Assembly: GCA_016286535.1 (NCBI GenBank)
Contig: JAEESZ010000005.1
Location: 220,585-257,761 of the forward strand
Direction of reading: 5' to 3'
DNA length: 37,177 nucleotides
Origin: Treponema sp.
GTDB taxonomy: Bacteria > Spirochaetota > Spirochaetia > Treponematales > Treponemataceae
In this document: piece by piece, positions 24,198 to 31,709 of the stretch
Position numbering within the stretch: the first letter of the stretch is position 1
How the letters are laid out: the number at the start of each line of letters is the position of its first letter
Made by a program: the position numbers and the translations under genes
Notes under the pieces: generated by a model
Seen by the model: only the letters and a program-made list of their open reading frames with translations
Database searches by the model: none
Told to the model about the DNA's origin: nothing

Positions 24198-24252
24198 AAC
24201 CGAAAAAAGTTTACTAAAACGAAATAAATTACTAGGAACTTTCCCTTATTTT

Positions 24253-24280
24253 CAGGCTCTCATTTTGAGAGCCTGTTGTT
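24253..24280 (+). terminator. Rho-independent terminator of the FIST-MCP operon
   Basis: CAGGCTCTCA (24253-24262) and TGAGAGCCTG (24266-24275) form a perfect 10-bp stem with a TTT loop, followed by a T-rich tail. Confidence 0.85.
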
Positions 24281-24286
24281 GTTAAC

Positions 24287-24315
24287 TTGCAAGTATATAG
24301 ATAATTAGGTAATAT
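24287..24315 (+). promoter_or_regulatory. Promoter of the exported protein gene
   Basis: -35 TTGCAA (24287-24292), 17-nt spacer, -10 TAATAT (24310-24315), then a GAAGGGA ribosome site and the ATG at 24349. It begins immediately after the previous terminator. Confidence 0.65.
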
Positions 24316-24348
24316 TATAATAAATCTTTATATACGAAGGGATATTTT

Positions 24349-25272
24349 ATGAAAAAAATTATTTCATTAATGCTTGCAGTATTTGCAATTTCAACAATGG
24401 CTTTCTCTGCTACAATCTCTATTGAAAGAAAAAAGCCATCTACAATGGATCTGAGTTTTGCTAAAACAATGGAAATTAAACCTGTTCAGATTTCTTCAAG
24501 AAGCGAAGGTGATTCAGAAAGAAAAACTGTAGAAATCTTCATTTCTGAATTAATGAACTATGCAAAAGAAGACGGAAAATTCATTGTTAAATATGATGCT
24601 TTCAAATATGTACCAGATTCTGCAGATGTAGAAAAAGCTGATATCTATCTTGATATCTATATCAGAGACTATAGAATTACAGATAGTGGTGCAACAATCA
24701 CAAATAAAGTTGATGGAGAAGAAGTTGTAATTTCTGATTCATGGAAAAGAATGGTAGGTGGAGACTTACAGGTTTCTGTTATTAGAGGATCTGATAACAC
24801 TGTTCTTGGTAAAAAAGAATTCCAGATTTTTGCAGGAAACTCAGAACCAGTTGCTAAGAGTCAGTTAGGCGATCCTGTAGAACTCGTAAGAAGTGACTGC
24901 AAGAGCTGGGCATTTGTAACAGCACAGGCTCTTTTTGACACATACTACAATGTTCCACTTACAATCATGGATACAAAATCAAAAGACAAGGCTTTCAAGA
25001 GCAGCATGAAAGATACATACAAGATTCTTAAAGGCAAAAACTACATGGAAGCTAAAGATGCATACGCTAAACTTTATGCTTCAAGCGATGATTTTGCTGC
25101 TGGTTATAACTATGCAGTTTGTCTCGCAATCTGTAACGAATATGATCAGGCTCTTGAACTCTTTACTAAGCTCTACGGAATCAATTCTGACAAAAAAATC
25201 AGAAAAACAATTGAAACTGTAACTCAGCTTCAGAATGAATACAATACAATGACTCAGAGATTACAGAAATAA
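24349..25272 (+). CDS. Exported protein with C-terminal TPR-like region, unknown function
   Basis: A 307-residue protein with a type I signal peptide cleaved near AFSA (residue 21). The region from about 30 to 190 alternates strands and resembles the lipoprotein partners of the neighbouring CsgG operon in style but matches no family I can name. The last 90 residues (YKILKGKNYMEAKDAYAKLY, then YNYAVCLAICNEYDQALELF) look like tetratricopeptide-type helices. It is a separate transcription unit between two strong terminators. Preference for AAC, ATC and CTC codons suggests strong expression. A role with the next three envelope lipoproteins is inference from position. Confidence 0.7.
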   Translation: MKKIISLMLAVFAISTMAFSATISIERKKPSTMDLSFAKTMEIKPVQISSRSEGDSERKTVEIFISELMNYAKEDGKFIVKYDAFKYVPDSADVEKADIYLDIYIRDYRITDSGATITNKVDGEEVVISDSWKRMVGGDLQVSVIRGSDNTVLGKKEFQIFAGNSEPVAKSQLGDPVELVRSDCKSWAFVTAQALFDTYYNVPLTIMDTKSKDKAFKSSMKDTYKILKGKNYMEAKDAYAKLYASSDDFAAGYNYAVCLAICNEYDQALELFTKLYGINSDKKIRKTIETVTQLQNEYNTMTQRLQK

Positions 25273-25300
25273 GAGGTAATCACGTTTTAATTTGTATAGA

Positions 25301-25346
25301 AAGGCTCCAATTGATAACTATTTGTCAAAAAAGGAGCCTTTTTTTA
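25301..25346 (+). terminator. Rho-independent terminator after the exported protein gene
   Basis: AAGGCTCC (25301-25308) pairs with GGAGCCTT (25333-25340), followed directly by a run of T. Confidence 0.85.
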
Positions 25347-25376
25347 TTGCTTATATATATAACAGGAAGTTATACT
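25347..25376 (+). promoter_or_regulatory. Promoter of the CsgG / DUF4810 / GNA1162 operon
   Basis: -35 TTGCTT (25347-25352), 18-nt spacer, -10 TATACT (25371-25376). It starts at the end of the previous terminator. Confidence 0.55.
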
Positions 25377-25416
25377 ATATAAAATCTTAAATTTCAAAAG
25401 AAAGAGAGGTAAGAAA

Positions 25417-26355
25417 GTGAAAAAGCTTTTAAACTTTGGTTTATGTGCAGCAGCTTTGGTTTTGTTTGCAAGTTGTGTAACTACCAGTGGTAGTTCAAAA
25501 GTTAGTGGAACTCTTAACGAAAATGTAAATGCCGAAGAGTATCAGGGACTTAAAAGAGTTGTAGCAATTGCACGTTTTTCTAACGAAACTGAATATGCAA
25601 AGGGTGCCTTCTACGACAAAGAAAATGACCCTTTAGGAAAACAGGGCGTAGATATTCTTTCTGCAAAACTTGCTGCAAGAGGAAAATTTGTTCTTCTTGA
25701 AAGGGCAGATGCAGATAAGATTCAGACAGAAATTGAAAAATATGGTGCAGCAGGACAGAAGGTTCCTGTTGATTATCTTATTATAGGTTCAATTACAGAA
25801 TTTGGTCGTAAGACAACAGGTGATGTTGGTCTTTTAACCCGTTCAAAGAAGCAGACTGTTGAAGCAGGTGTTAATATCCGTATGGTAGATGTTCATACAG
25901 GTCAGATTATTTATTCTGAAGAAGGAAAAGGCGAAGCTTATACCGAATCTTCTACAGTTTTAGGACTTGGTGGAACTCAGGGTTATGATGCTACTTTAAG
26001 CGATAAGGCAATTTCTGCAGCAATTGAATCACTTGTTGATAATATCGAAAAAACATGTATGGACCGTCCATGGAAATCATTCATTCTTTCTTATGACAGT
26101 GATGGAATGATTATTTCCGGAGGTGCAAAACAGGGTATTCATAAAGGAGATATTTTCTATGTTTACGAAAAAGGTAAACAGGTAAAAAATCCACAGACCG
26201 GAATGTTAATCGAACTTCCTGGAAAAGAGGTTGGAAAGGTTAAGGTTCTTTCTATGGGTGGCTCTTCTATTACAGATGAGTACTCATTTGTCAGCCTTAT
26301 TGAAGGTTCTGTAGATTCATCAAATCTTGCTAAATACGAAATTCAAAATCAATAA
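25417..26355 (+). CDS. CsgG family outer-envelope lipoprotein (GTG start)
   Basis: CsgG-family lipoproteins form outer-membrane export or anchoring complexes. The signal peptide ends in an LFASC lipobox (Cys20). The core fits CsgG: RVVAIARFSNET, GVDILSAKLAARGKFVLLERADADKI, VDYLIIGSITEFGRK and INIRMVDVHTGQIIYSEEGKG-type strands. A C-terminal region of about 90 residues (GDIFYVYEKGKQVKNP) forms an extra beta domain. It begins with GTG at 25417 after an AGAGAGG site, and no better ATG is available. It is the first gene of a three-lipoprotein operon whose set (CsgG, DUF4810, DUF799) recurs in other Gram-negative bacteria and is predicted to work as one complex. Confidence 0.9.
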   Translation: MKKLLNFGLCAAALVLFASCVTTSGSSKVSGTLNENVNAEEYQGLKRVVAIARFSNETEYAKGAFYDKENDPLGKQGVDILSAKLAARGKFVLLERADADKIQTEIEKYGAAGQKVPVDYLIIGSITEFGRKTTGDVGLLTRSKKQTVEAGVNIRMVDVHTGQIIYSEEGKGEAYTESSTVLGLGGTQGYDATLSDKAISAAIESLVDNIEKTCMDRPWKSFILSYDSDGMIISGGAKQGIHKGDIFYVYEKGKQVKNPQTGMLIELPGKEVGKVKVLSMGGSSITDEYSFVSLIEGSVDSSNLAKYEIQNQ

Positions 26356-26379
26356 TTAAAGAAGTAAAGGAGAAAAATT

Positions 26380-26742
26380 ATGAAGAAATCTCTGCTGGGA
26401 TTTGTAAAGATTTCTGCACTTGCAGGATTAGCTCTTCTGGCTGTTTCCTGCCAGTCAACCCACTTATACAGCTGGTATAACTATCAGTCTGATTATTATC
26501 ACTATTTAAAGAATGGTGATGAAGATTCTCTGGATAAGCTTATTAAAACTTATGAGAAGATTATTGCAAAGCAGACTGCAGAAAGAAAAATTGTTCCACC
26601 TGGAATTTATGCAGATTATGGTTATGCCCTTTTAGAAAAGGGAAAAGCAAAGGAAGCTAAGGCAATGTTTGCAAAGGAAATTGAATTATATCCTGAATCG
26701 GAACCATTTATTTCCGCTATTTTAAAGAGGTTTGAAAAATGA
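26380..26742 (+). CDS. DUF4810 family lipoprotein
   Basis: A 120-residue lipoprotein with a LLAVSC lipobox (Cys24). The mature part begins with LYSWYNYQSDYYHYLKNGDE, characteristic of DUF4810, and contains a short tetratricopeptide-like helix pair (IYADYGYALLEKGKAKEAKAMF). It is the middle member of the CsgG / DUF4810 / DUF799 set. An AAAGGAG site lies 7 nt before the ATG. Its stop codon overlaps the start of the next gene (ATGA), indicating translational coupling. Its partners and role in the envelope complex have not been proven. Confidence 0.88.
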   Translation: MKKSLLGFVKISALAGLALLAVSCQSTHLYSWYNYQSDYYHYLKNGDEDSLDKLIKTYEKIIAKQTAERKIVPPGIYADYGYALLEKGKAKEAKAMFAKEIELYPESEPFISAILKRFEK

Positions 26743-27425
26743 AAAAGTACTTATTAATAATCACAACTGCTTTATTGTCTTTAATGTTACTTTCTTGTTC
26801 TTCATTAACAAAGGCTACAGCTTTTCAGGGTATGTATGATGAAAATCCTGTAGTAATGCTTATTATGCCTCCTATAAATAATAGTTCAAATGTTGAAGCA
26901 AAGGACTATTTTTATACAACAATGAATGTTCCGCTTGCAGAAGCAGGATACTATGTAATTCCTCCTGCAACAGCACTGGCAACTCTTCAGCGCGAAAGTG
27001 CATACGATTCAGAAAGATTTATTAATGGAGATCTTGCTGCATTCCGTAAAATGTTTGGTGCAGATGTTGCTGTATTTACAATTATAAAAAGCTGGAATAA
27101 GCAGATGCTTAGTTCACAAATTGTAATTGAGATTGAATATGTATTTAAATCTACAAAATCAAATGAGGTTCTCTACAGAAGAGATGCAACAATTATTTGT
27201 GATACTGCTGTAAGCAGAGGATCCTCAGGTTCTCTTGCAGGACTTTTGTTCCAGGCCGCAGCAAATGCTGTAAAAACAGCTGTAACAGATTATGTTTCTG
27301 TTGCAATTATGTGTAATAAAACAGCCCTTGTAGATCTTCCTCTTGGAAAATATCATCCAAAATATGGTACGGACAGCGAAGGCTATGCGTATCCATTAGT
27401 TATTCGCATGAAGGCTTCTAAATAA
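26739..27425 (+). CDS. GNA1162 (DUF799) family lipoprotein
   Basis: A 228-residue lipoprotein with a LMLLSC lipobox (Cys20). It matches GNA1162-type proteins: VVMLIMPPINNSSNVEAKDYFYTTMNVPLAEAGYYVIPP, then FGADVAVFTIIKSW and a C-terminal LVDLPLGKYHPKYG end. GNA1162 of Neisseria is an outer-membrane antigen with a TolB-like N-terminal fold and is encoded beside CsgG-like and DUF4810 proteins, as here. The three are thought to act together in envelope transport or assembly. It starts within the stop codon of the previous gene and ends before a strong terminator. Confidence 0.9.
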   Translation: MKKYLLIITTALLSLMLLSCSSLTKATAFQGMYDENPVVMLIMPPINNSSNVEAKDYFYTTMNVPLAEAGYYVIPPATALATLQRESAYDSERFINGDLAAFRKMFGADVAVFTIIKSWNKQMLSSQIVIEIEYVFKSTKSNEVLYRRDATIICDTAVSRGSSGSLAGLLFQAAANAVKTAVTDYVSVAIMCNKTALVDLPLGKYHPKYGTDSEGYAYPLVIRMKASK

Positions 27426-27454
27426 TCCTTCATTCTGATAAACTTCAATTAATG

Positions 27455-27500
27455 GACTGTCCTGTAAGATGGGAAACCTGACCAGGACAGTCTTTTTTTT
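27455..27500 (+). terminator. Rho-independent terminator of the lipoprotein operon
   Basis: GACTGTCCTG (27455-27464) and CAGGACAGTC (27483-27492) form a perfect 10-bp stem followed by eight T. Confidence 0.9.
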
Positions 27501-27518
27501 TACTTACAGGGTAATAAT

Positions 27519-28868
27519 ATGGCTAATAAGAAAAATCGTGGTGCATTACCAATGTTAAAGCTCACACTTCCAATTGCAATGGAACAGTTTTTTAGAATTC
27601 TTGTTTCTTCTGTAGATACTATGATGCTTAGTTCTTATAGTAACGATGCTGTTGCAGCAGTTGGGCTGGTTTCTCAATATTCATTTTTTTTGAATATCCT
27701 TTTTTCTGTAATTGGAACCGGCTGTTCTATTGTCCTTGCCCAGTATCTTGGAGCAGAAAAATCTGATGAAGAACTGAATCATATTTCGCAGGCAGGTGCA
27801 ATAATGGTTTTTGCCATGTCTCTTTTTATGACCTGTCTTGTAATTTTTGGAAGCGGCTGGCTGCTTGACCGCTATACCCTGGAAGAAAATGTTCGTCGTT
27901 ATGCCTGGCAGTATTTTGTTATTTACGGCGGTATTTTCTCATTCTTTAATGCCTTCAGTCTTTTGCAGGGGGCAATTCTTCGCAGTTATGGCTATACAAG
28001 CGAAGCTATGATTGTTTCTATAGTTGCAAATCTTACAAATGTTCTTGGTAATGCAATATCTCTTTATGGATGGTTTGGACTTCCTGTTCTGGGAGTTCCT
28101 GGCGTTGCCGGCGCATCCGGCCTTTCTATGCTTGTTTCCTGCATTCTCTTTTTTGTATTTATTCGCCGCAGAAAGGATGTTGTATTCCACGCAAAGGGAA
28201 TTACCCGTGTTCCTAAAGAAGCCTTTAAGCTTGTTTTAAAAGTTGGAGTTCCTACAGCGGGCGAAAGTCTTTCTTACAACGTAAGCCAGATTACCATTAT
28301 GGCTATGATTTCTACTTTGGGAACTTTTGCTATGTCGGCCCAGGTTTATACGATGACAATTCTTCGCTTTGTTTTTGTCGGGGCAATTGCCATTGGGCAG
28401 GCAACTCAGATAAAGGCCGGTTATTACGTTGGAGCAAGACAAAATGATCTTGTTTACAAAAAGGTCTTTATTTATCAGCTGGCGGCAACTGCAATTTCAA
28501 TGGTTATGATTGTTATTGTAAATCTTGTAAAAAGACCTGTAATCGGGATTTTTACAGATATACCGGAAGTTTTTGACTATGTTAGCGTTCTTTTAATTTA
28601 TTCTGCATATATTGAGTTTGGCCGTTCCCTGAATCTGATTTATGTCGGGGCACTAAAAGGGGCAGGAGATGTCCGCTTTCCTGTTTTATACGGAATTTTT
28701 TCGAACTGGACTTTGATGGTTCTTGGCAGTTATATTCTTGGAATAAAATTCGGGCTTGGCCTTGTAGGCTTCTGGCTTGGAATTGGAACCGACGAAACCA
28801 CCCGTGGACTTGTTATGCTTTTAAGGTGGAAAAGCCGCCGTTGGGAAAAGCACGCCCTTGTAAAATAA
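27519..28868 (+). CDS. MATE family efflux transporter
   Basis: A 449-residue, twelve-span multidrug and toxin extrusion antiporter. Typical features are the N-terminal LTLPIAMEQFFRILVSSVDTMMLS helix, VGLVSQYSFFLN, a central repeat start (LKVGVPTAGESLSYNVSQITI) and two internally related halves. It would export cations or drugs using a proton or sodium gradient. An AGGGTAA sequence near the ATG may be the ribosome site. Its 3' end is 6 nt from the convergent second MATE gene. Specific substrates cannot be predicted. Confidence 0.93.
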   Translation: MANKKNRGALPMLKLTLPIAMEQFFRILVSSVDTMMLSSYSNDAVAAVGLVSQYSFFLNILFSVIGTGCSIVLAQYLGAEKSDEELNHISQAGAIMVFAMSLFMTCLVIFGSGWLLDRYTLEENVRRYAWQYFVIYGGIFSFFNAFSLLQGAILRSYGYTSEAMIVSIVANLTNVLGNAISLYGWFGLPVLGVPGVAGASGLSMLVSCILFFVFIRRRKDVVFHAKGITRVPKEAFKLVLKVGVPTAGESLSYNVSQITIMAMISTLGTFAMSAQVYTMTILRFVFVGAIAIGQATQIKAGYYVGARQNDLVYKKVFIYQLAATAISMVMIVIVNLVKRPVIGIFTDIPEVFDYVSVLLIYSAYIEFGRSLNLIYVGALKGAGDVRFPVLYGIFSNWTLMVLGSYILGIKFGLGLVGFWLGIGTDETTRGLVMLLRWKSRRWEKHALVK

Positions 28869-28874
28869 ATAAAG

Positions 28875-30224
28875 TTAAATCTTTCTGTAAGTTTTTACGA
28901 AGTAAATTATTTCTGCAAGAGCAGTGATTGCCCAGGAGAAAATATAAAGGAGGAAGAGAGACTGAATTGTTCCAATCCACTTAAAAATTGTGTATATCCA
29001 GAGAATGCGGAACAAGCAGGAGCCAAGCAGAACAATAATCGTTGGAACAGAAGTTTTTCCAAGTCCGCGGTTGGCGGCGATTGTGTTATCCATAAAACTT
29101 GCAACCGGATATGAAAAGAACATAATTGAAAAACGGAGCATGCCGGCACGAATAACTTCCGGGTCACTTGTAAAAAGAGACAGGCACTGAGGCCCGAAAA
29201 TATACATTGTTATACTGAGAAAGGCTCCCAGACTGAAAGCAAAAAGATTCGAAATAATCATACTGTGCAGAATGCGTTTTTTATTTCCGGCTCCATAATT
29301 CTGCCCGATGAAAGATGCGCAGGCTACATAAAATCCGTTCATTGCGCTGTAGATTATGTTATCAAGATTTGCACCAGCAGCTGTTCCTGCAACCATCACT
29401 GCATCAAAAGAGTTTATACCTACCTGTATGAATGTGTTTGCCACAGCAAAAATCGCATTCTGCATACCGGCAGGAATTCCTATCTTCAAAATTCTGATTG
29501 TCTTTTCGCGGTTAAGCCTGAGCTTTGAAAAAGAAAATTTTACATCTCCAAGTCCACGTCCGCGAATCAGAGGGATTATAACCAGGACGGCCGAAACATA
29601 CTGTGAAATAATGCTGGCAAGAGCAACCCCGGCACAAGAAAGTCTGCATACAATCACAAAAAAGAGATTCAAAATTATATTGATGATTCCGGCAAAACTA
29701 AGATAGTAGAGAGGTCGTTTTGTATCACCTGCTGCGCTAAGTACAGCGTTTCCGAAATTAAAAAGTACAACACCAGGCATACCAAGCATGTAAATTTTAA
29801 AGTAAATTACAGCACCGTCCAGAAGCTCCGGCTTGGTTTTGATAAGGGTAAGCACCGGTTTTGCCAAAGTATAGCCAAAAATCAAAAGGATAAAACCGGT
29901 AATCATAGAAACTATAAAGGATGAATGAATGGCATCATCTAAATCTTTTTTTGACTTAGCACCAATATAAAAGGCAACGATTACATTCACGCCGCCGCCA
30001 AGCCCCATCAAAAGACCGGTAAACAAAAAGAGAAGCTGGGTAGTTGAGCCTACTGAACCAAGGGCCTGGGAACCGGCAAATCTTCCTACAACTGCAACGT
30101 CGGCAATATTGAAAAGTACCTGCAGAAGATTTGAAAAAATGAGCGGCAGACCATATAGAAAGATTCCCTTAAAAAGTGAGCCTTGGGTTAAATTTCTTTC
30201 ATAAGAAGAATTATGATGAAACAT
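28875..30224 (-). CDS. MATE family efflux transporter (second, VPA1939/DinF-like type)
   Basis: A second twelve-span MATE exporter with LTQGSLFKGIFLYGLPLIFSNLLQVLFNIADVAVVGRF at the N-terminus, a FTGLLMGLGGGVNVIVAFYIG segment and a mid-protein LKIGIPAGMQNAIFAVAN repeat. It differs clearly from the convergent MATE gene, so the pair is not a recent duplication. The frame also has an ATG at 30236, but that codon lies inside a -10-like TAATGT; the ATG at 30224, eight nt after the box, is the probable leaderless start and gives 449 residues. Confidence 0.9.
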   Translation of the reverse strand: MFHHNSSYERNLTQGSLFKGIFLYGLPLIFSNLLQVLFNIADVAVVGRFAGSQALGSVGSTTQLLFLFTGLLMGLGGGVNVIVAFYIGAKSKKDLDDAIHSSFIVSMITGFILLIFGYTLAKPVLTLIKTKPELLDGAVIYFKIYMLGMPGVVLFNFGNAVLSAAGDTKRPLYYLSFAGIINIILNLFFVIVCRLSCAGVALASIISQYVSAVLVIIPLIRGRGLGDVKFSFSKLRLNREKTIRILKIGIPAGMQNAIFAVANTFIQVGINSFDAVMVAGTAAGANLDNIIYSAMNGFYVACASFIGQNYGAGNKKRILHSMIISNLFAFSLGAFLSITMYIFGPQCLSLFTSDPEVIRAGMLRFSIMFFSYPVASFMDNTIAANRGLGKTSVPTIIVLLGSCLFRILWIYTIFKWIGTIQSLFLLYIFSWAITALAEIIYFVKTYRKI

Positions 30225-30232
30225 AGAAAAAT

Positions 30233-30261
30233 ACATTATTGCAATGAAAGAAAAAGTTCAA
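30233..30261 (-). promoter_or_regulatory. Promoter of the second MATE gene, predicted leaderless
   Basis: Leftward -35 TTGAAC (30256-30261), 17-nt spacer, -10 TAATGT (30233-30238), eight nt before the ATG at 30224. No ribosome site is present. Confidence 0.5.
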
Positions 30262-30300
30262 TAAGTAATATTTTTTAGAGAATCTAGATTTCTATCACTG

Positions 30301-30338
30301 AAAAATTATCAGCCGCAATTACAGTTGGCCTTATTGGA
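30301..30338 (-). pseudogene. Second, detached C-terminal tail related to the 30331-30759 gene
   Basis: Read leftward, this segment encodes IRPTVIAADNFSVIEI and a stop, closely matching the tail VRPTIITADNFSLMELQ of the upstream gene. The two tails are 50 bp apart and in different frames. The segment has no start of its own. It is either a leftover of a deleted tandem paralogue or a local duplication. Confidence 0.7.
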
Positions 30339-30759
30339 GCTCCATCAAAGAGAAATTGTCAGCCGTAATTATAGTCGGCCTTACTGCGTTCCCCTGCTGG
30401 AGGTATTCATTTAGAGTCTCCAGTTTTTTCCGCAGATGTTTGTAGACTGGCTTTTCAGCCTGAATGTCAGCTAAGTCAAAAACTTTGCACAGTGCTTCAA
30501 TATTTTCTTTTGTAATTTTGCAGATGGAATTGTCGCCCTGAATCAAAGAAAAAATATTGAAGGTATTCTGAGGCATAAAAAAAACGGCAGAGAAGGTCTT
30601 TTGATTTTCAAGACTTTCCTTGAGACTACACAAAACGTCACCTGTGGCGCGTTTCTGTTCCTCATCTTTCACAAGTGGCAAAAGTTTCTCTTCAATCAGA
30701 TTTAATTCATCATAAGTATAGGCTTCTTCTTTTTTGATAATAGAAATTTCTCTGGTCAT
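30331..30759 (-). CDS. Hypothetical protein, 142 residues
   Basis: Not recognised. The protein is soluble and mixed alpha/beta with a helical N-terminus (LNLIEEKLLPLVKDEEQKRATGDVLCSLKESLE), a strand TFSAVFFMPQN and a helix-rich end followed by the tail VRPTIITADNFSLMELQ. No metal or nucleotide motif is seen. It lies 21 nt downstream of the phosphorylase gene in the same direction and has no strong ribosome site, so it may depend on translation of that gene. A second version of its tail follows at 30301-30338. Function unknown. Confidence 0.55.
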   Translation of the reverse strand: MTREISIIKKEEAYTYDELNLIEEKLLPLVKDEEQKRATGDVLCSLKESLENQKTFSAVFFMPQNTFNIFSLIQGDNSICKITKENIEALCKVFDLADIQAEKPVYKHLRKKLETLNEYLQQGNAVRPTIITADNFSLMELQ

Positions 30760-30780
30760 TTTTCTAACGCTTAATTCTTT

Positions 30781-31545
30781 CTAAATTTCCTTTACCAGTT
30801 CGCGGCAAAGCATAACTAAATTATAACGGATTCCCTTGCGCTTGTCCCAGGATCTTGTATCCCATTCATCCTGAGAAACATCGTCACCGCCGTAAATTAT
30901 TGCACCATAATCAAAATTGCGGAACTGAGATATTGCTATACAACCAGCCTGCTCCATCTCAACAATTTTTGCCCCTTCTGCTTTTCGCTGCTCAACAAGA
31001 GCTTTTGTCTCGCGGAACATTGCATCGGTTGTCCAGGTAATTCCTGTGAGATAAGAAATTTTATGCTGCTCAAGATAGCTTGTAATTTTCTGAGTTATTT
31101 TTTTATCAGTATAGATATAGCGGGAAGGCTCAATGTATTTGTAAGAAAAACCTTCATCGCGGATTGCTCCCTCTACAACTAAAAGTTCGCCCACCTTTAT
31201 GCTTTTATCCAGAACTCCACCGCCACCACAGAACATAACTTTTGTCGCTCCGCAGGCTGCAAAAACTTCGAGGTTTCCGGCACAGGCAGGACAGCCGACA
31301 TAACCCAGAGTTATCAGAACATCCGGCTGACTTTTGAAGCGGTAAACGTAAACAGGATTTTCTCCACCAAAATTGCGTTCCAGCTCCAGCTCCCCGCTCT
31401 TCTGTAAATCATCAATAACATCAGGGAAGAAAGTGATAATAAGCTTATCTGTAGAAAAAGGCTCCATATTCCATTTGAATGGATTTACAACTGCATCTTT
31501 GTCATCATCATATTCCATAACTGGAAAATCATTTTTTCTTATCAT
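30781..31545 (-). CDS. Nucleoside phosphorylase (PNP/UDP family)
   Basis: A 254-residue member of the purine nucleoside / uridine phosphorylase superfamily, which splits nucleosides with phosphate. Motifs include LITLGYVGCPACAGNLEVF, a VMFCGGGGVLDKSIKVGEL glycine-rich segment for phosphate and ribose binding, and VEMEQAG, the conserved MExAG motif that holds the ribose. It resembles stand-alone phosphorylase-like proteins of gut bacteria rather than classical UdP or DeoD. A clear AAAGGAG site precedes the ATG. The hypothetical gene at 30331 follows in the same direction. The base preference cannot be decided. Confidence 0.88.
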   Translation of the reverse strand: MIRKNDFPVMEYDDDKDAVVNPFKWNMEPFSTDKLIITFFPDVIDDLQKSGELELERNFGGENPVYVYRFKSQPDVLITLGYVGCPACAGNLEVFAACGATKVMFCGGGGVLDKSIKVGELLVVEGAIRDEGFSYKYIEPSRYIYTDKKITQKITSYLEQHKISYLTGITWTTDAMFRETKALVEQRKAEGAKIVEMEQAGCIAISQFRNFDYGAIIYGGDDVSQDEWDTRSWDKRKGIRYNLVMLCRELVKEI

Positions 31546-31566
31546 GTTTAATCTCCTTTAAGATTT

Positions 31567-31685
31567 TTCGTTCGTGACGCCGCCGAAAAAATTCAAGTTC
31601 GTGACGCCGCCGGGTATGCTTTTTATAAAAACTCCAAGTTTGTGGCGCCGACGGGTAAAAACTTCAAGTTCGTGACGCCGCCGGG
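31567..31685. repeat. Four GC-rich direct repeats upstream of the phosphorylase gene
   Basis: A unit resembling TTCAAGTTCGTGACGCCG with a following CCGGG occurs at 31567-31585 (shortened), 31592-31614, 31632-31655 and 31662-31685, with unequal AT-rich spacers. It fills the gap between the phosphorylase start and the dehydrogenase 3' end. Copies 2 and 4 are identical over more than 20 bp; copy 3 has three changes. No hairpin or frame is evident. Confidence 0.8.
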
Positions 31686-31709
31686 AATCCTCCTTCCACT
31701 TGCCAAAAT

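Noticed and set aside
27519..30224. The two MATE genes as a recent inverted duplication
   Set aside because: Their N-terminal helices and repeat motifs differ too much; they belong to different MATE subgroups.
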